Below, piece after piece: positions 34,234-43,313 of a stretch of DNA of 64,000 bases. Made by a program: the position numbers and the translations under genes. This DNA is from Intestinibacter sp964449895 (lineage in GTDB: Bacteria > Bacillota > Clostridia > Peptostreptococcales > Peptostreptococcaceae), in assembly GCA_964449895.1 (NCBI GenBank), contig CAYVBY010000005.1:86516-150515 (forward strand). Direction: 5' to 3'. The notes under the pieces are model-generated. The model ran no database searches. It saw only the letters and a list, made by a program, of their open reading frames with translations, and was not told where the DNA came from. Numbering within the stretch: the stretch's first letter is position 1; every line of letters starts with the position of its first letter.

Positions 34234-36831
34234 ATGGATATAGAAAAAATGACCGTAAGAGTTCAAAAAAGTCTAAATGATGCCTACAATGAGGCAGTTA
34301 AACATCACAATCAACAAGTTGATGTTATTCATCTATTTTCAGCTTTAATAAATCAAGAAGATGGTTTAATTCCTAATATTTTTGAAAAAATGAATGTATC
34401 TGTGACAGCTTTACAAAATACTGTAGAAGATGAGCTTAAAAAATTACCTCAAATTTATGGAGAAGGTGTAAGTTCTCAAGGTGTTACAGCATCTAGAAGA
34501 ATTGAAGAAGTTTTAATTAAAGCTGAATCAATTTCTAAGGATTTTAAAGATTCATATATTAGTGTTGAACATGTAATGCTTGCTATAATGGATATCGAAG
34601 GAAGTAATTCTACTATTTCCAAAATACTTAAAAAATACGGAATTGACAAAAATAGCTTCTTGCAAGTTTTATCGAGTGTGAGAGGTAGCCAAAGAGTTGA
34701 TTCTAATAATCCAGAAGGAACATATGATGCTTTAGCAAAATTTGGTACTAACTTAGTAGAATTAGCTAAAAAACATAAATTAGATCCCGTTATAGGAAGA
34801 GACGAAGAAATAAGAAGAATAATTAGAATTTTATCTAGAAGAACTAAAAACAATCCTGTACTAATAGGTGAACCTGGTGTCGGAAAAACTGCCATAGTTG
34901 AAGGATTAGCAGAAAGAATAGTAAGAGGAGATGTTCCTGAAGGTTTAAAAGACAAAATAATATTCTCATTAGATATGGGCGCACTTATTGCAGGTGCTAA
35001 ATACCGTGGTGAATTTGAAGAAAGATTAAAAGCAGTCTTAAAAGAAGTTCAAAGTGCTGAAGGCAAAATTATATTATTTATAGACGAAATACACACAATA
35101 GTAGGAGCTGGTAAAACAGAAGGTTCTATGGATGCAGGAAACTTAATAAAACCTATGCTTGCTCGTGGTGAATTAAATTGTATAGGTGCAACAACATTTG
35201 ATGAATATAGAAAATACATCGAAAAAGACAAAGCTCTTGAAAGAAGATTCCAACCAGTAATAGCTGACGAACCTACTGTAGAAGATACAATATCTATACT
35301 TAGAGGACTTAAAGAGCGTTTTGAAATACATCATGGAATTAGAATTCACGACAATGCTATAGTAGCTGCTGCTAAACTTTCTGATAGATATATAACTGAT
35401 AGATTTTTACCAGATAAAGCGATAGACTTAATAGACGAAGCTGGAGCTATGATTAGAAGTGAGATAGATTCTCTACCTACAGAACTTGATATAGTCAGAA
35501 GAAAGCTATTTATGCTAGAAACTGAAAAAGAAGCTTTACTTATAGAAGAAGATGAAAAAAGTAAGAAAAGACTTGAAAACTTAGAAAAAGAGCTTTCTGA
35601 ACTAAAATCTAAAAATGATGAAATGACTGCTAAATATGAAAAAGAAAAATCACAAATCTTACAAGTTAGAAATTTAAAAGCAAAACTTGATGAGACTAAA
35701 GGTTTAGTTGAAAAATACGAAAGAGAATATGACTTTAACAAAGTAGCTGAAATTAAATACGGAGAAATTCCAAAAATAGAAGCTGAAATTAAAACGTATG
35801 AAGAAAAAATCCAAAGTGGATACGATACAGCTTTACTTAAAGAAGAAGTTACAGAAAATGAAATCTCTGAAATAGTATCTAAATGGACAGGAATTCCTGT
35901 TACAAAATTAGTTGAAGGAGAAAGAGAAAAACTTCTTAAACTTGAAGATGAACTTCATGAAAGAGTAATAGGACAAGATGAAGCAGTTACAGCAGTATCA
36001 AATGCAGTACTTCGTGCAAGAGCTGGACTTAAAGACGAAAACAAACCTATAGGTTCATTTATATTCCTTGGACCAACAGGTGTAGGTAAAACAGAGCTTG
36101 CAAAAACTTTAGCAAGATCATTATTTGACAGTGAAGAAAATATTATAAGAATAGATATGTCTGAATATATGGAAAAACATTCAGTATCTAGACTTGTAGG
36201 ACCACCTCCAGGATATGTAGGATATGAAGAAGGTGGACAGTTAACTGAAGCTGTAAGACGAGCTCCTTATTCAGTAGTTTTATTTGATGAAATTGAAAAA
36301 GCTCATGAAGATGTATTCAATATGTTCTTACAAATATTAGATGATGGTAGACTTACTGACAACAAAGGTAAGACTGTAGATTTCAAAAATACTATAATAA
36401 TTATGACATCTAATATAGGCAGTAGTTACCTACTACAAGACAAAGGTGAAGTTACTGAAGAATCTAAAAATCTTGTAATGGCTGAAATGAAAAGAAGATT
36501 TAAACCAGAATTTTTAAATAGGGTTGATGACATCATAATGTTTAAAGCTCTACAACAAGATGAAATCAAGAAAATAATAGATATATTTATGAAAGGTCTT
36601 GCAAATAGACTTAGAGATAAAGAAATATCTATAGAAGTTACAGATAAAGCTAAAGACATCATGGTTAAAGAAGGATATGATCCTATATATGGTGCTAGAC
36701 CGCTTAAAAGATATATAGGAAACACTCTTGAAACTATAATAGCTAGAAAATTAATTGCAGGTCAAATTAAAAATGGAGATACTATAGTTGTAGACGGTGA
36801 TGGAGAAAGTATAGATATACTAGTTAAATAA
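34234..36831 (+). CDS. clpB: ATP-dependent chaperone ClpB
   Basis: Hexameric AAA+ disaggregase working with DnaK. An N-terminal Clp repeat domain (1-145) is followed by the first AAA+ module with GEPGVGKT near residue 212, the coiled-coil M-domain (about 400-530, Lys/Glu-rich) and the second AAA+ module with GPTGVGKT near 613 and MTSNIGS near 725. 865 aa, full length; no ClpP-binding tripeptide was seen, consistent with ClpB. SD GGAGGG. Monocistronic with a strong terminator. Confidence 0.97.
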   Translation: MDIEKMTVRVQKSLNDAYNEAVKHHNQQVDVIHLFSALINQEDGLIPNIFEKMNVSVTALQNTVEDELKKLPQIYGEGVSSQGVTASRRIEEVLIKAESISKDFKDSYISVEHVMLAIMDIEGSNSTISKILKKYGIDKNSFLQVLSSVRGSQRVDSNNPEGTYDALAKFGTNLVELAKKHKLDPVIGRDEEIRRIIRILSRRTKNNPVLIGEPGVGKTAIVEGLAERIVRGDVPEGLKDKIIFSLDMGALIAGAKYRGEFEERLKAVLKEVQSAEGKIILFIDEIHTIVGAGKTEGSMDAGNLIKPMLARGELNCIGATTFDEYRKYIEKDKALERRFQPVIADEPTVEDTISILRGLKERFEIHHGIRIHDNAIVAAAKLSDRYITDRFLPDKAIDLIDEAGAMIRSEIDSLPTELDIVRRKLFMLETEKEALLIEEDEKSKKRLENLEKELSELKSKNDEMTAKYEKEKSQILQVRNLKAKLDETKGLVEKYEREYDFNKVAEIKYGEIPKIEAEIKTYEEKIQSGYDTALLKEEVTENEISEIVSKWTGIPVTKLVEGEREKLLKLEDELHERVIGQDEAVTAVSNAVLRARAGLKDENKPIGSFIFLGPTGVGKTELAKTLARSLFDSEENIIRIDMSEYMEKHSVSRLVGPPPGYVGYEEGGQLTEAVRRAPYSVVLFDEIEKAHEDVFNMFLQILDDGRLTDNKGKTVDFKNTIIIMTSNIGSSYLLQDKGEVTEESKNLVMAEMKRRFKPEFLNRVDDIIMFKALQQDEIKKIIDIFMKGLANRLRDKEISIEVTDKAKDIMVKEGYDPIYGARPLKRYIGNTLETIIARKLIAGQIKNGDTIVVDGDGESIDILVK

Positions 36832-36860
36832 TAAATATAATTAGCTACTAAGTTTATAAT

Positions 36861-36905
36861 AAAGATGCTTAAAATAGACAAAACTATTCTAAGCATCTTT
36901 TTAAC
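36861..36905 (+). terminator. Rho-independent terminator
   Basis: Stem AAAGATGCTTA with TAAGCATCTTT and T-run. Confidence 0.9.
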
Positions 36906-36929
36906 TTTATATAAAATTTTCTATGTATT

Positions 36930-36967
36930 ATGTTAAATTTGTTTCATAAAAAAAATAAATTTAACAT
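36930..36967. repeat. Inverted repeat ATGTTAAATTT / AAATTTAACAT
   Basis: An 11-bp perfect dyad with a 16-nt loop, 58 nt before the MBL paralogue start. Possible operator; no T-run. Confidence 0.35.
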
Positions 36968-37024
36968 AGATGTAAAATAATTATGATAAACTTAGATATA
37001 AATATAATTTAGGGAGGTTTCGAT

Positions 37025-37837
37025 TTGAATATAAAAGTTTTAATGGACAACAATACATATATAGACCAGTATTATTTAGGAGAACCAGCAGTAAGTTACT
37101 ATATAGAAATTGACGATAAAAAAATATTATTTGACACAGGTTATTCAGATGCATTTATAAAAAATGCTGAAGCTATGAATTTAGATTTAAATAAATTAAC
37201 TACTATAGTTTTATCACATGGACATAATGATCATACTAGAGGACTTAAATACCTAAATAAAAAAATAGATTTACAAAATAAAAAAATAATCTCACATCCA
37301 GGTTGTTTTGAACCTAAATATTTTGAAAACGAATTTATAGGAGCTCCATTTACTTTAGATGATATATATAAATTTAACTATATATTTACTAAAAAGCCTT
37401 TTGAAATATCACAAAATTGTATTTTTTTAGGAGAAATTCCCAAATTAAATGATTTTGAAAATAGATATTCAATTGGAGTTAAAAAAGATACTTCTTCTAG
37501 TGAAGTCTTCACAGAAGATTATATATTAGATGATTCAGCAATAGTACTAAAAACAGATAAAGGACTTTTTATAGTTACAGGATGTTCTCACAGTGGAATT
37601 TGTAATATTATAGAATATGCAAAACAAATTTTAAATAACGAAAAAATCATAGGAGTACTTGGAGGATTTCACTTATTTGAAGTAGATAAAAAACTTCAAA
37701 AAACTATAGATTACTTAGAAAAAGAAAATATAGAAAATCTATATCCTTGTCACTGCGTATCTTTAAAAGCTAAAGCAGAAATGATGAAAAAATTAGATAT
37801 CAAAGAAGTCGGTGTAGGATTGGAAATTTCTATATAG
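37025..37837 (+). CDS. MBL-fold metallohydrolase, COG1237 type (second copy)
   Basis: Paralogue of the gene at 19821, with SHGHNDH replacing SHGHYDH near residue 62. It has the same GAPF, GEIPKLNDFE, LDDSA and TGCSHSGICNI landmarks and closing CHCVS. 270 aa. TTG start with GGGAGG 9 nt upstream. The substrate is unknown. The permease gene 40 bp downstream has no terminator before it, so co-transcription is likely. Confidence 0.8.
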   Translation: MNIKVLMDNNTYIDQYYLGEPAVSYYIEIDDKKILFDTGYSDAFIKNAEAMNLDLNKLTTIVLSHGHNDHTRGLKYLNKKIDLQNKKIISHPGCFEPKYFENEFIGAPFTLDDIYKFNYIFTKKPFEISQNCIFLGEIPKLNDFENRYSIGVKKDTSSSEVFTEDYILDDSAIVLKTDKGLFIVTGCSHSGICNIIEYAKQILNNEKIIGVLGGFHLFEVDKKLQKTIDYLEKENIENLYPCHCVSLKAKAEMMKKLDIKEVGVGLEISI

Positions 37838-37877
37838 TATAATAATACATATTAATTATATATATGGAGGCATAATT

Positions 37878-38996
37878 ATGGATACAAGGCAAACTAAAAA
37901 AATACTTCTAGGAATTACATATACTGTGGTTTTGTTTTTTTTACTTTATAGAATATCTGATATATTCGAAATTTCTAAAAACCTATTAAATATAGTAAAA
38001 CCTTTTTTAATAGGAGCTGCAATTGCGTTTATACTTAGTATACCACTTAATTTTTTAGAAAAAAAATTTAAGAATTTAAAAAGACCTGTAAGTTTAATTT
38101 TAACATTTTTTATTTTTATATTAGTTATATTAATTTTAATGTTTTTAGTTGGACCTAAACTTATAGATACAATTTCAACTATAATAAATACTATTCCTAT
38201 GGCAATAGATAATTTACACCAATTAGCTAATAAATATAATATTGACTGGACATGGATTCAAAATTTTATTACAACAGCTGAAATAGATTGGCAAAGTTTA
38301 AGTAATAAAGCACTTGAAATTGCTAAAAATTCATTTGGAAATTTATTTACATCTACTTTTGGATTTGTTTCTGAATTTGTTTCAAGCATTATAAGTACAA
38401 TAATAAGCTTTATATTTGCAGCTTATATACTTATATCAAAGGAAAAACTTAGCATACAACTAAAAAAATTACTTTATGCTTTTTTACCTGAAAAGAGAGT
38501 AGATCAAATAATAGAAATTGGCAAATTAACACATAAAACTTTTACAAGTTTCTTTACTTTCCAATGTGTAGAATGTATAATTCTTGGGTTTTTATTTTTC
38601 ATAACTATGGTTATACTTAGAATTCCTTATGCACTTCTTATAAGTGTATTAATAGCTATAATGGCGCTTGTTCCTATTTTTGGACTTTGTATAGCATTTT
38701 TTATAGCTTGTATACTTATAGTTATGGTAGAACCAATAAAAGTAATAGTATTTGCCATTTTATTTGCAATCCTTCAACAAATAGAAGGAAATTTAATTTA
38801 TCCGCGTGTAGTTGGAAAATCAATAGGTCTGCCATCTATATGGGTTATATTTGTAATAACTATAGGTGCAAAACTTATGGGAATTGTAGGTATACTTTTA
38901 TTTATACCACTTAGCTCAGTTATTTATACTCTAATAAGCAGAGAGGTTCATAATAGAATTAGAAAGAAAAAAATATCAAGTGAAAAATGGCTATAA
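37878..38996 (+). CDS. AI-2E family transporter (PerM/YueF-like)
   Basis: Polytopic membrane protein, 372 aa, with about eight hydrophobic segments. These include an N-terminal pair (11-35, 40-55), a long soluble loop (about 100-165) and the conserved C-terminal block QQIEGNLIYPRVVGKSIGLP. The family includes TqsA-type exporters and ion/peptide exporters, so autoinducer transport is only one possibility. SD TGGAGG. A terminator follows. Confidence 0.87.
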   Translation: MDTRQTKKILLGITYTVVLFFLLYRISDIFEISKNLLNIVKPFLIGAAIAFILSIPLNFLEKKFKNLKRPVSLILTFFIFILVILILMFLVGPKLIDTISTIINTIPMAIDNLHQLANKYNIDWTWIQNFITTAEIDWQSLSNKALEIAKNSFGNLFTSTFGFVSEFVSSIISTIISFIFAAYILISKEKLSIQLKKLLYAFLPEKRVDQIIEIGKLTHKTFTSFFTFQCVECIILGFLFFITMVILRIPYALLISVLIAIMALVPIFGLCIAFFIACILIVMVEPIKVIVFAILFAILQQIEGNLIYPRVVGKSIGLPSIWVIFVITIGAKLMGIVGILLFIPLSSVIYTLISREVHNRIRKKKISSEKWL

Positions 38997-39016
38997 AATG
39001 TATTAAGTTATAAACA

Positions 39017-39064
39017 AAAACTCTACTAGCAGAAAATCTCTGTATGTAGAGTTTTATTTTTATT
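39017..39064 (+). terminator. Rho-independent terminator
   Basis: Stem AAAACTCTAC with GTAGAGTTTT around a 19-nt apical part, then T-rich tail. Confidence 0.82.
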
Positions 39065-39068
39065 TTTG

Positions 39069-39077
39069 TGATATAAT
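39069..39077 (+). promoter_or_regulatory. Extended -10 promoter
   Basis: TGATATAAT (TGn-TATAAT) 38 nt before the phosphatase start. It lacks a good -35, as is usual for extended -10 sites. The same TGTGATATAAT string recurs at 53421-53431. Confidence 0.5.
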
Positions 39078-39114
39078 TAGAATTTAAGAGGAAATAATAA
39101 AGGAGTGGAATTAG

Positions 39115-39756
39115 TTGACAAATACAATTTATATAGTTAGACATGGTCAAACAGAATGGAATATACTTGGTAAAACGCAAGGCCATGGAAATTCAGATTT
39201 AACAGCTAAAGGAATAGAACAAGCAGAACTTTTAGCAAATAGCATGGTAAAATATCCTATTGATTATATATATAGCAGTGATTTAGGAAGAGCATATCAA
39301 ACTGCTGAAATAATAGGAAATAAATTAAATGTAGAAGTTGAAAAAACTGAAGCTTTAAGAGAGATGAATTTTGGGACTTGGGAAGGTAGACTTATAAGTG
39401 ACATAATGGAAGAAAATCCTGCACTATACAAACAATGGAGAAATGAACCTCATTTAGCAAGAATACCTCAAGGCGAAACTTTAGATATGATAAAAAAAAG
39501 AACGGATGAATTTATAAAAGAAATAAATGAAAAACACGATGGTAAACATATAGTGTTAGTTACACATTCACTATGTGCAAGAATTATGCTTTTATCTTTT
39601 TTAGATTCAAATGTTAAAAATATATATAAAATAAATCAAGGAAATACTGCACTTAATATAATTGAACTTAGAGATTATGGTCCAGTTGTTATGAAGATGA
39701 ACGATACTAGCCATATTATAAATAACGAAAAATTAGAAAATAGTGCACTTGAATAG
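39115..39756 (+). CDS. Histidine phosphatase family protein
   Basis: Phosphoglycerate-mutase-like phosphatase, with the catalytic VRHGQTEWN near residue 8, SDLGRAYQTA near 57, REMNFGTWEG near 81 and the second catalytic histidine in VTHSLCAR near 145. 213 aa. It could be a CobC/PhoE-type phosphatase; the substrate is not clear. TTG start with AAGGAGTGG upstream. First gene of a five-gene run with short gaps (9-22 bp) to ispH. Confidence 0.85.
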   Translation: MTNTIYIVRHGQTEWNILGKTQGHGNSDLTAKGIEQAELLANSMVKYPIDYIYSSDLGRAYQTAEIIGNKLNVEVEKTEALREMNFGTWEGRLISDIMEENPALYKQWRNEPHLARIPQGETLDMIKKRTDEFIKEINEKHDGKHIVLVTHSLCARIMLLSFLDSNVKNIYKINQGNTALNIIELRDYGPVVMKMNDTSHIINNEKLENSALE

Positions 39757-39765
39757 GAGAATATA

Positions 39766-40980
39766 ATGGCTAAAATAATAGTTGTAGGAAGTGGTCCTTC
39801 TGGAATAATGGCATCTATAAGTGCTGCTTCTAATAATCATCAAGTTACCTTAATAGAAAAAAATGACATCATTGGTAAAAAGCTAAGACTTACTGGTGGT
39901 GGTAGATGTAATATTACTAACAATAGATATATAGAAGATTTTTTCGAAAAGGTTATAAATAACAATAAATTTTTATATAGTAGCTTCTACTCATTTACAA
40001 ACGAAGATTTATTAAATTATTTAGATAAAATAAATATAAAATACAAAATAGAAGCTGAAAATGATATGAAAGTTTATATAAAAAGTGATAAATCAGAAGA
40101 ACTTATAGATGGCTTTGAAAAAGATTTATCTAAAAAAAATGTAAATATACTTTATAATAAGGAAGTAACTGATTTAATAATAGAAAATGATGTTATAAAA
40201 GGTGTAGTATTAAATAATTCTGAAAAGATATATGCAGATAAAGTTATTTTATCTACTGGAGGAAAAAGTTATGCTCATACAGGTTCAGATGGAAGTATGT
40301 ACGAGATTTTAAAAAAATACGGACATATGATAACTCCTACTTATCCAGCTTTATGCCCAATAAAAATAAAAGAATCTTGGGTTAAAAGCCTTCAAGGAAT
40401 ATCTATGAGCAAGGTAAATATCTCTACAAAAATCAAGAAAAAGAAAATTTCAAAAACAGGAGATATGATATTTACTCACTTTGGAATAAGTGGACCAGTT
40501 GTACTTATAATAGATTCATACATAAACAAAACATTAGCACAAGAACATGTAGATTTATTTATAGATTTTTTACCAAATACATCAAGAGAGGATATAGTAT
40601 CTCTTATGAGATCTAATCCAAATAAAAATATTGCAAATAACTTAAAATCAATTCTTCCAGAAAACTTTATAAAAGAACTTTTAAATATACTAGATTTAAA
40701 AGACATTAAAGGAAACATACTTACTAAGGAAAATGAAAATATAATAGTAGAAAATATAAAAAATATGAAGCTTACAGCTACTTCACCTCTAGGATTTAAA
40801 ACTGCAATGGTAACTAGTGGAGGAGTTAAAATAAAAGAAGTCAATGCATCTACTTTAGAATCTAAAATAATTAAAAATCTATTTATAACAGGTGAACTTT
40901 TAGATTTAGATGCAGAAACTGGAGGATACAATTTACAAATAGCATTTTCTACAGGATATTTAGCAGGACTTAGTCTTTAA
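39766..40980 (+). CDS. NAD(P)/FAD-dependent oxidoreductase, HI0933/BaiN family
   Basis: Flavoprotein of 404 aa. It has the FAD-binding GSGPSGIMASISAA near residue 8, RLTGGGRCNITN near 44 and the C-terminal family block ETGGYNLQIAFSTGYLAG. Homologues are annotated as HI0933-like or BaiN/RdsA; a role in bile-acid chemistry cannot be assumed. SD AGGAG, 9 bp after the phosphatase gene. Confidence 0.87.
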   Translation: MAKIIVVGSGPSGIMASISAASNNHQVTLIEKNDIIGKKLRLTGGGRCNITNNRYIEDFFEKVINNNKFLYSSFYSFTNEDLLNYLDKINIKYKIEAENDMKVYIKSDKSEELIDGFEKDLSKKNVNILYNKEVTDLIIENDVIKGVVLNNSEKIYADKVILSTGGKSYAHTGSDGSMYEILKKYGHMITPTYPALCPIKIKESWVKSLQGISMSKVNISTKIKKKKISKTGDMIFTHFGISGPVVLIIDSYINKTLAQEHVDLFIDFLPNTSREDIVSLMRSNPNKNIANNLKSILPENFIKELLNILDLKDIKGNILTKENENIIVENIKNMKLTATSPLGFKTAMVTSGGVKIKEVNASTLESKIIKNLFITGELLDLDAETGGYNLQIAFSTGYLAGLSL

Positions 40981-41002
40981 TTTATATATAAGGAGAGAAA
41001 AT

Positions 41003-41650
41003 ATGAAAAATATAATAATAGCAGTAGATGGACCTGCTGGAGCAGGAAAAAGTACAATAGCTAAAATAATTTCAAAAGAATTAAATATAAACTATATAGA
41101 TACTGGAGCTATGTATAGAGCCGTAACATTAAAATGTTTACAAAACAATATAGATGTAAAAAATGAAGAAGCTGTAATAGATATGGCAAAAATTACTACT
41201 ATAGATTTTAGAGATAACAACATATATCTAGATTCTAAAATAGTAAATGATGAAATAAGAACTTTAGATGTCAGCAAAAATGTATCTGATGTAGCAAAAA
41301 TAAAAGAAGTTAGATACTTAATGGTAGACTTACAAAGAAAAATAGGTGAAAATAATGCTGTAATATTAGATGGTAGAGATATAGGATCTTATGTATTTCC
41401 TAATGCAGATTATAAATTTTATCTAGTTGCTACTCCAGAAGAAAGAGGCAAAAGAAGATATAAAGAATTATTAGAAAAAGGCTACGATGGAACTTTAGAA
41501 GATATAATAAATGATATAAAAAGAAGAGATGAAATAGATTCAAATAGAGAATTTGCACCACTTGTAAAAGCAAAAGATGCTATAGAAATCGACACAACAG
41601 GAAAAAATATAAAACAAGTTGTAGATACTGTTTTAGAGTACATTAAATAA
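41003..41650 (+). CDS. cmk: Cytidylate kinase
   Basis: Phosphorylates CMP and dCMP. P-loop GPAGAGKST is at residues 10-18, NYIDTGAMYRAVTLK near 30, DGRDIGSYVFP near 123 and RRDEIDSNRE near 173, all diagnostic. 215 aa. SD AAGGAGAG, 22 bp after the flavoprotein gene. Followed by plsC and ispH, a neighbourhood common in clostridia. Confidence 0.96.
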   Translation: MKNIIIAVDGPAGAGKSTIAKIISKELNINYIDTGAMYRAVTLKCLQNNIDVKNEEAVIDMAKITTIDFRDNNIYLDSKIVNDEIRTLDVSKNVSDVAKIKEVRYLMVDLQRKIGENNAVILDGRDIGSYVFPNADYKFYLVATPEERGKRRYKELLEKGYDGTLEDIINDIKRRDEIDSNREFAPLVKAKDAIEIDTTGKNIKQVVDTVLEYIK

Positions 41651-41665
41651 AAGGGGGAAATAAAT

Positions 41666-42277
41666 TTGACTTTTTATAATTTCGCACTCAAATTATTTTT
41701 AATATTTTCAAAAACATTTTTTAAATTTGAAGTAACTGGAGTTGAAAATATACCAACTGAAGGTAATTTAATAATTGCAGCAAATCATAAATCAAACTTT
41801 GATCCTATATTTGTTGCAGCTGCTGTAAACAAAAGAAGAAAGATGACGGCAGTATCAAAAGAGGAATTATTTAATAACAAAATACTTTCTAAACTACTTA
41901 ATAAAGCAGAAATAATACCTATAAATAGAGAAAATCCAAGTCTTTCTAGTATAAAGAGAATTTTAAAATATATAAAAAACGAATATGCTCTTGTTATATT
42001 TCCAGAAGGAACTAGAAGTAAAGGAAAAGAATTTAATGATGCAAAGGCAGGATTATCATTATTTGCGACTAAAGGTAAGGCTTTAGTTGTTCCATGCACT
42101 GTTGTTTCAAATTACAAATTCTTTAAAAAAGCTATAGTTCATTTTGAAGAACCAATTTCTCTAGAAAAATACTACAAAGAAAAATTAACTAGTGAAGATC
42201 ATGAACGTATATCTGGAGAAATAATGGATGTTATAAAAGAAAATTACTTCAAAATTGCTCAAGAAAATAATATATAA
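41666..42277 (+). CDS. plsC: 1-acyl-sn-glycerol-3-phosphate acyltransferase
   Basis: Membrane-associated acyltransferase making phosphatidic acid. The HX4D motif is NHKSNFD (His41, Asp46), FPEGTRS is near residue 112 and there is one N-terminal hydrophobic stretch. 203 aa. TTG start, 15 bp after cmk, with a GGGGG SD. Fatty-acid donor unknown. Confidence 0.93.
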   Translation: MTFYNFALKLFLIFSKTFFKFEVTGVENIPTEGNLIIAANHKSNFDPIFVAAAVNKRRKMTAVSKEELFNNKILSKLLNKAEIIPINRENPSLSSIKRILKYIKNEYALVIFPEGTRSKGKEFNDAKAGLSLFATKGKALVVPCTVVSNYKFFKKAIVHFEEPISLEKYYKEKLTSEDHERISGEIMDVIKENYFKIAQENNI

Positions 42278-42298
42278 AAATCAAAGGAGAAATACTAA

Positions 42299-43144
42299 AT
42301 GGAAATAAAAATTGCTAAAAATGCAGGATTTTGTTTCGGAGTAAAAAGAGCTATGCAAATGGCAAGCGACGAACTCGATGATAAAAGTACAAAAGTTTAT
42401 TCACTTGGTCCCTTAATTCATAATAAACAAGCTGTTAGCAAATACGAAGAAAAAGGTCTTCGTGTTGTCGAAAAAATAGATGATATTCCTCCTGAAGAAA
42501 GAGTAATAATAAGATCTCACGGTGTAGGAGAAAGTATATATAATGAATCTAAAAATAAAAGTATAAAAATAGTAGATACTACTTGTCCTTTTGTTAAAAA
42601 AATTCATGAAATAGTAAATAAGTTCTATAAAGATGATTACAAAATAATAATAATAGGGAATGAAAGTCATCCTGAAGTTATAGGAATTAATGGATGGTGT
42701 AATAATAGTGCTACAATCATAAAAAATATAAATCAAATAGACGAAATTTCTTTTGAACAAGATAAAAAATATTGTGTAGTAAGTCAAACTACTGTAGATA
42801 TAAATTTATACGAAGAAATAATCAAAAAATTAAAAACTAAAATAAAAGATGCTGTTATGAAAAATACTATTTGTTCCGCTACTAAAGAAAGACAACTCTC
42901 TGCTAGAGAACTTGCAAAAGAAGTAGATTGTATGATAGTAATAGGCGGTAAACATAGTTCTAATACTCAAAAGCTAGTAAATATATGTAAAGACATAACA
43001 GACACATTTGCCATAGAAACACAAGATGAATTAGATGTTGATAAATTGAAAAATTATAAATCAGTTGGACTTACAGCAGGAGCTTCTACTCCAGATTGGA
43101 TAATTTCTGATGTTATAGAATTTTTAAATTCTAATTTTAATTAA
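42299..43144 (+). CDS. ispH: 4-hydroxy-3-methylbut-2-enyl diphosphate reductase
   Basis: Last MEP-pathway step to IPP/DMAPP, a 4Fe-4S enzyme. The three cluster cysteines are visible in GFCFGVKRA (Cys12), DTTCPFV and NTICSATKERQ. 281 aa, a plain IspH without the C-terminal ribosomal S1 repeats to which it is fused in some clostridia. SD AAAGGAG. Last gene of the operon; its stop codon lies inside the terminator stem. Confidence 0.95.
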   Translation: MEIKIAKNAGFCFGVKRAMQMASDELDDKSTKVYSLGPLIHNKQAVSKYEEKGLRVVEKIDDIPPEERVIIRSHGVGESIYNESKNKSIKIVDTTCPFVKKIHEIVNKFYKDDYKIIIIGNESHPEVIGINGWCNNSATIIKNINQIDEISFEQDKKYCVVSQTTVDINLYEEIIKKLKTKIKDAVMKNTICSATKERQLSARELAKEVDCMIVIGGKHSSNTQKLVNICKDITDTFAIETQDELDVDKLKNYKSVGLTAGASTPDWIISDVIEFLNSNFN

Positions 43145-43181
43145 ACAAAAAAGGAAATATTTTTATTTCCTTTTTTGTTTA
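43143..43181. terminator. Bidirectional-type terminator
   Basis: Perfect 16-bp stem with A-run left and T-run right; it begins within the ispH stop codon. Confidence 0.9.
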
Positions 43182-43265
43182 ATTAAAATATTTAGAATAT
43201 TTTTTATTTTAGGAATTAAATCACTTTTTAAAAATACTTTACTATTTCAAAAAATTAGTATATTA

Positions 43266-43290
43266 TATACAATGTAATGGAAATTGTATA
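43266..43290. promoter_or_regulatory. Operator-like palindrome TATACAAT-N9-ATTGTATA
   Basis: A perfect 8-bp inverted repeat with 9-nt spacing, 23 nt before the brnQ start and adjacent to TATAAT-like sequence. It looks like a repressor site. Confidence 0.5.
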
Positions 43291-43313
43291 CAGTATAAGA
43301 AAGGGGATTTAAT

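Noticed and set aside
34476..36725. Long minus-strand open frames (up to 159 codons) inside clpB
   Set aside because: They mirror a highly conserved gene, have no SD or family resemblance, and are explained by codon bias on the opposite strand.
40476..40931. 151-codon minus-strand frame inside the flavoprotein gene
   Set aside because: Shadow of a well-supported + strand gene; no SD.
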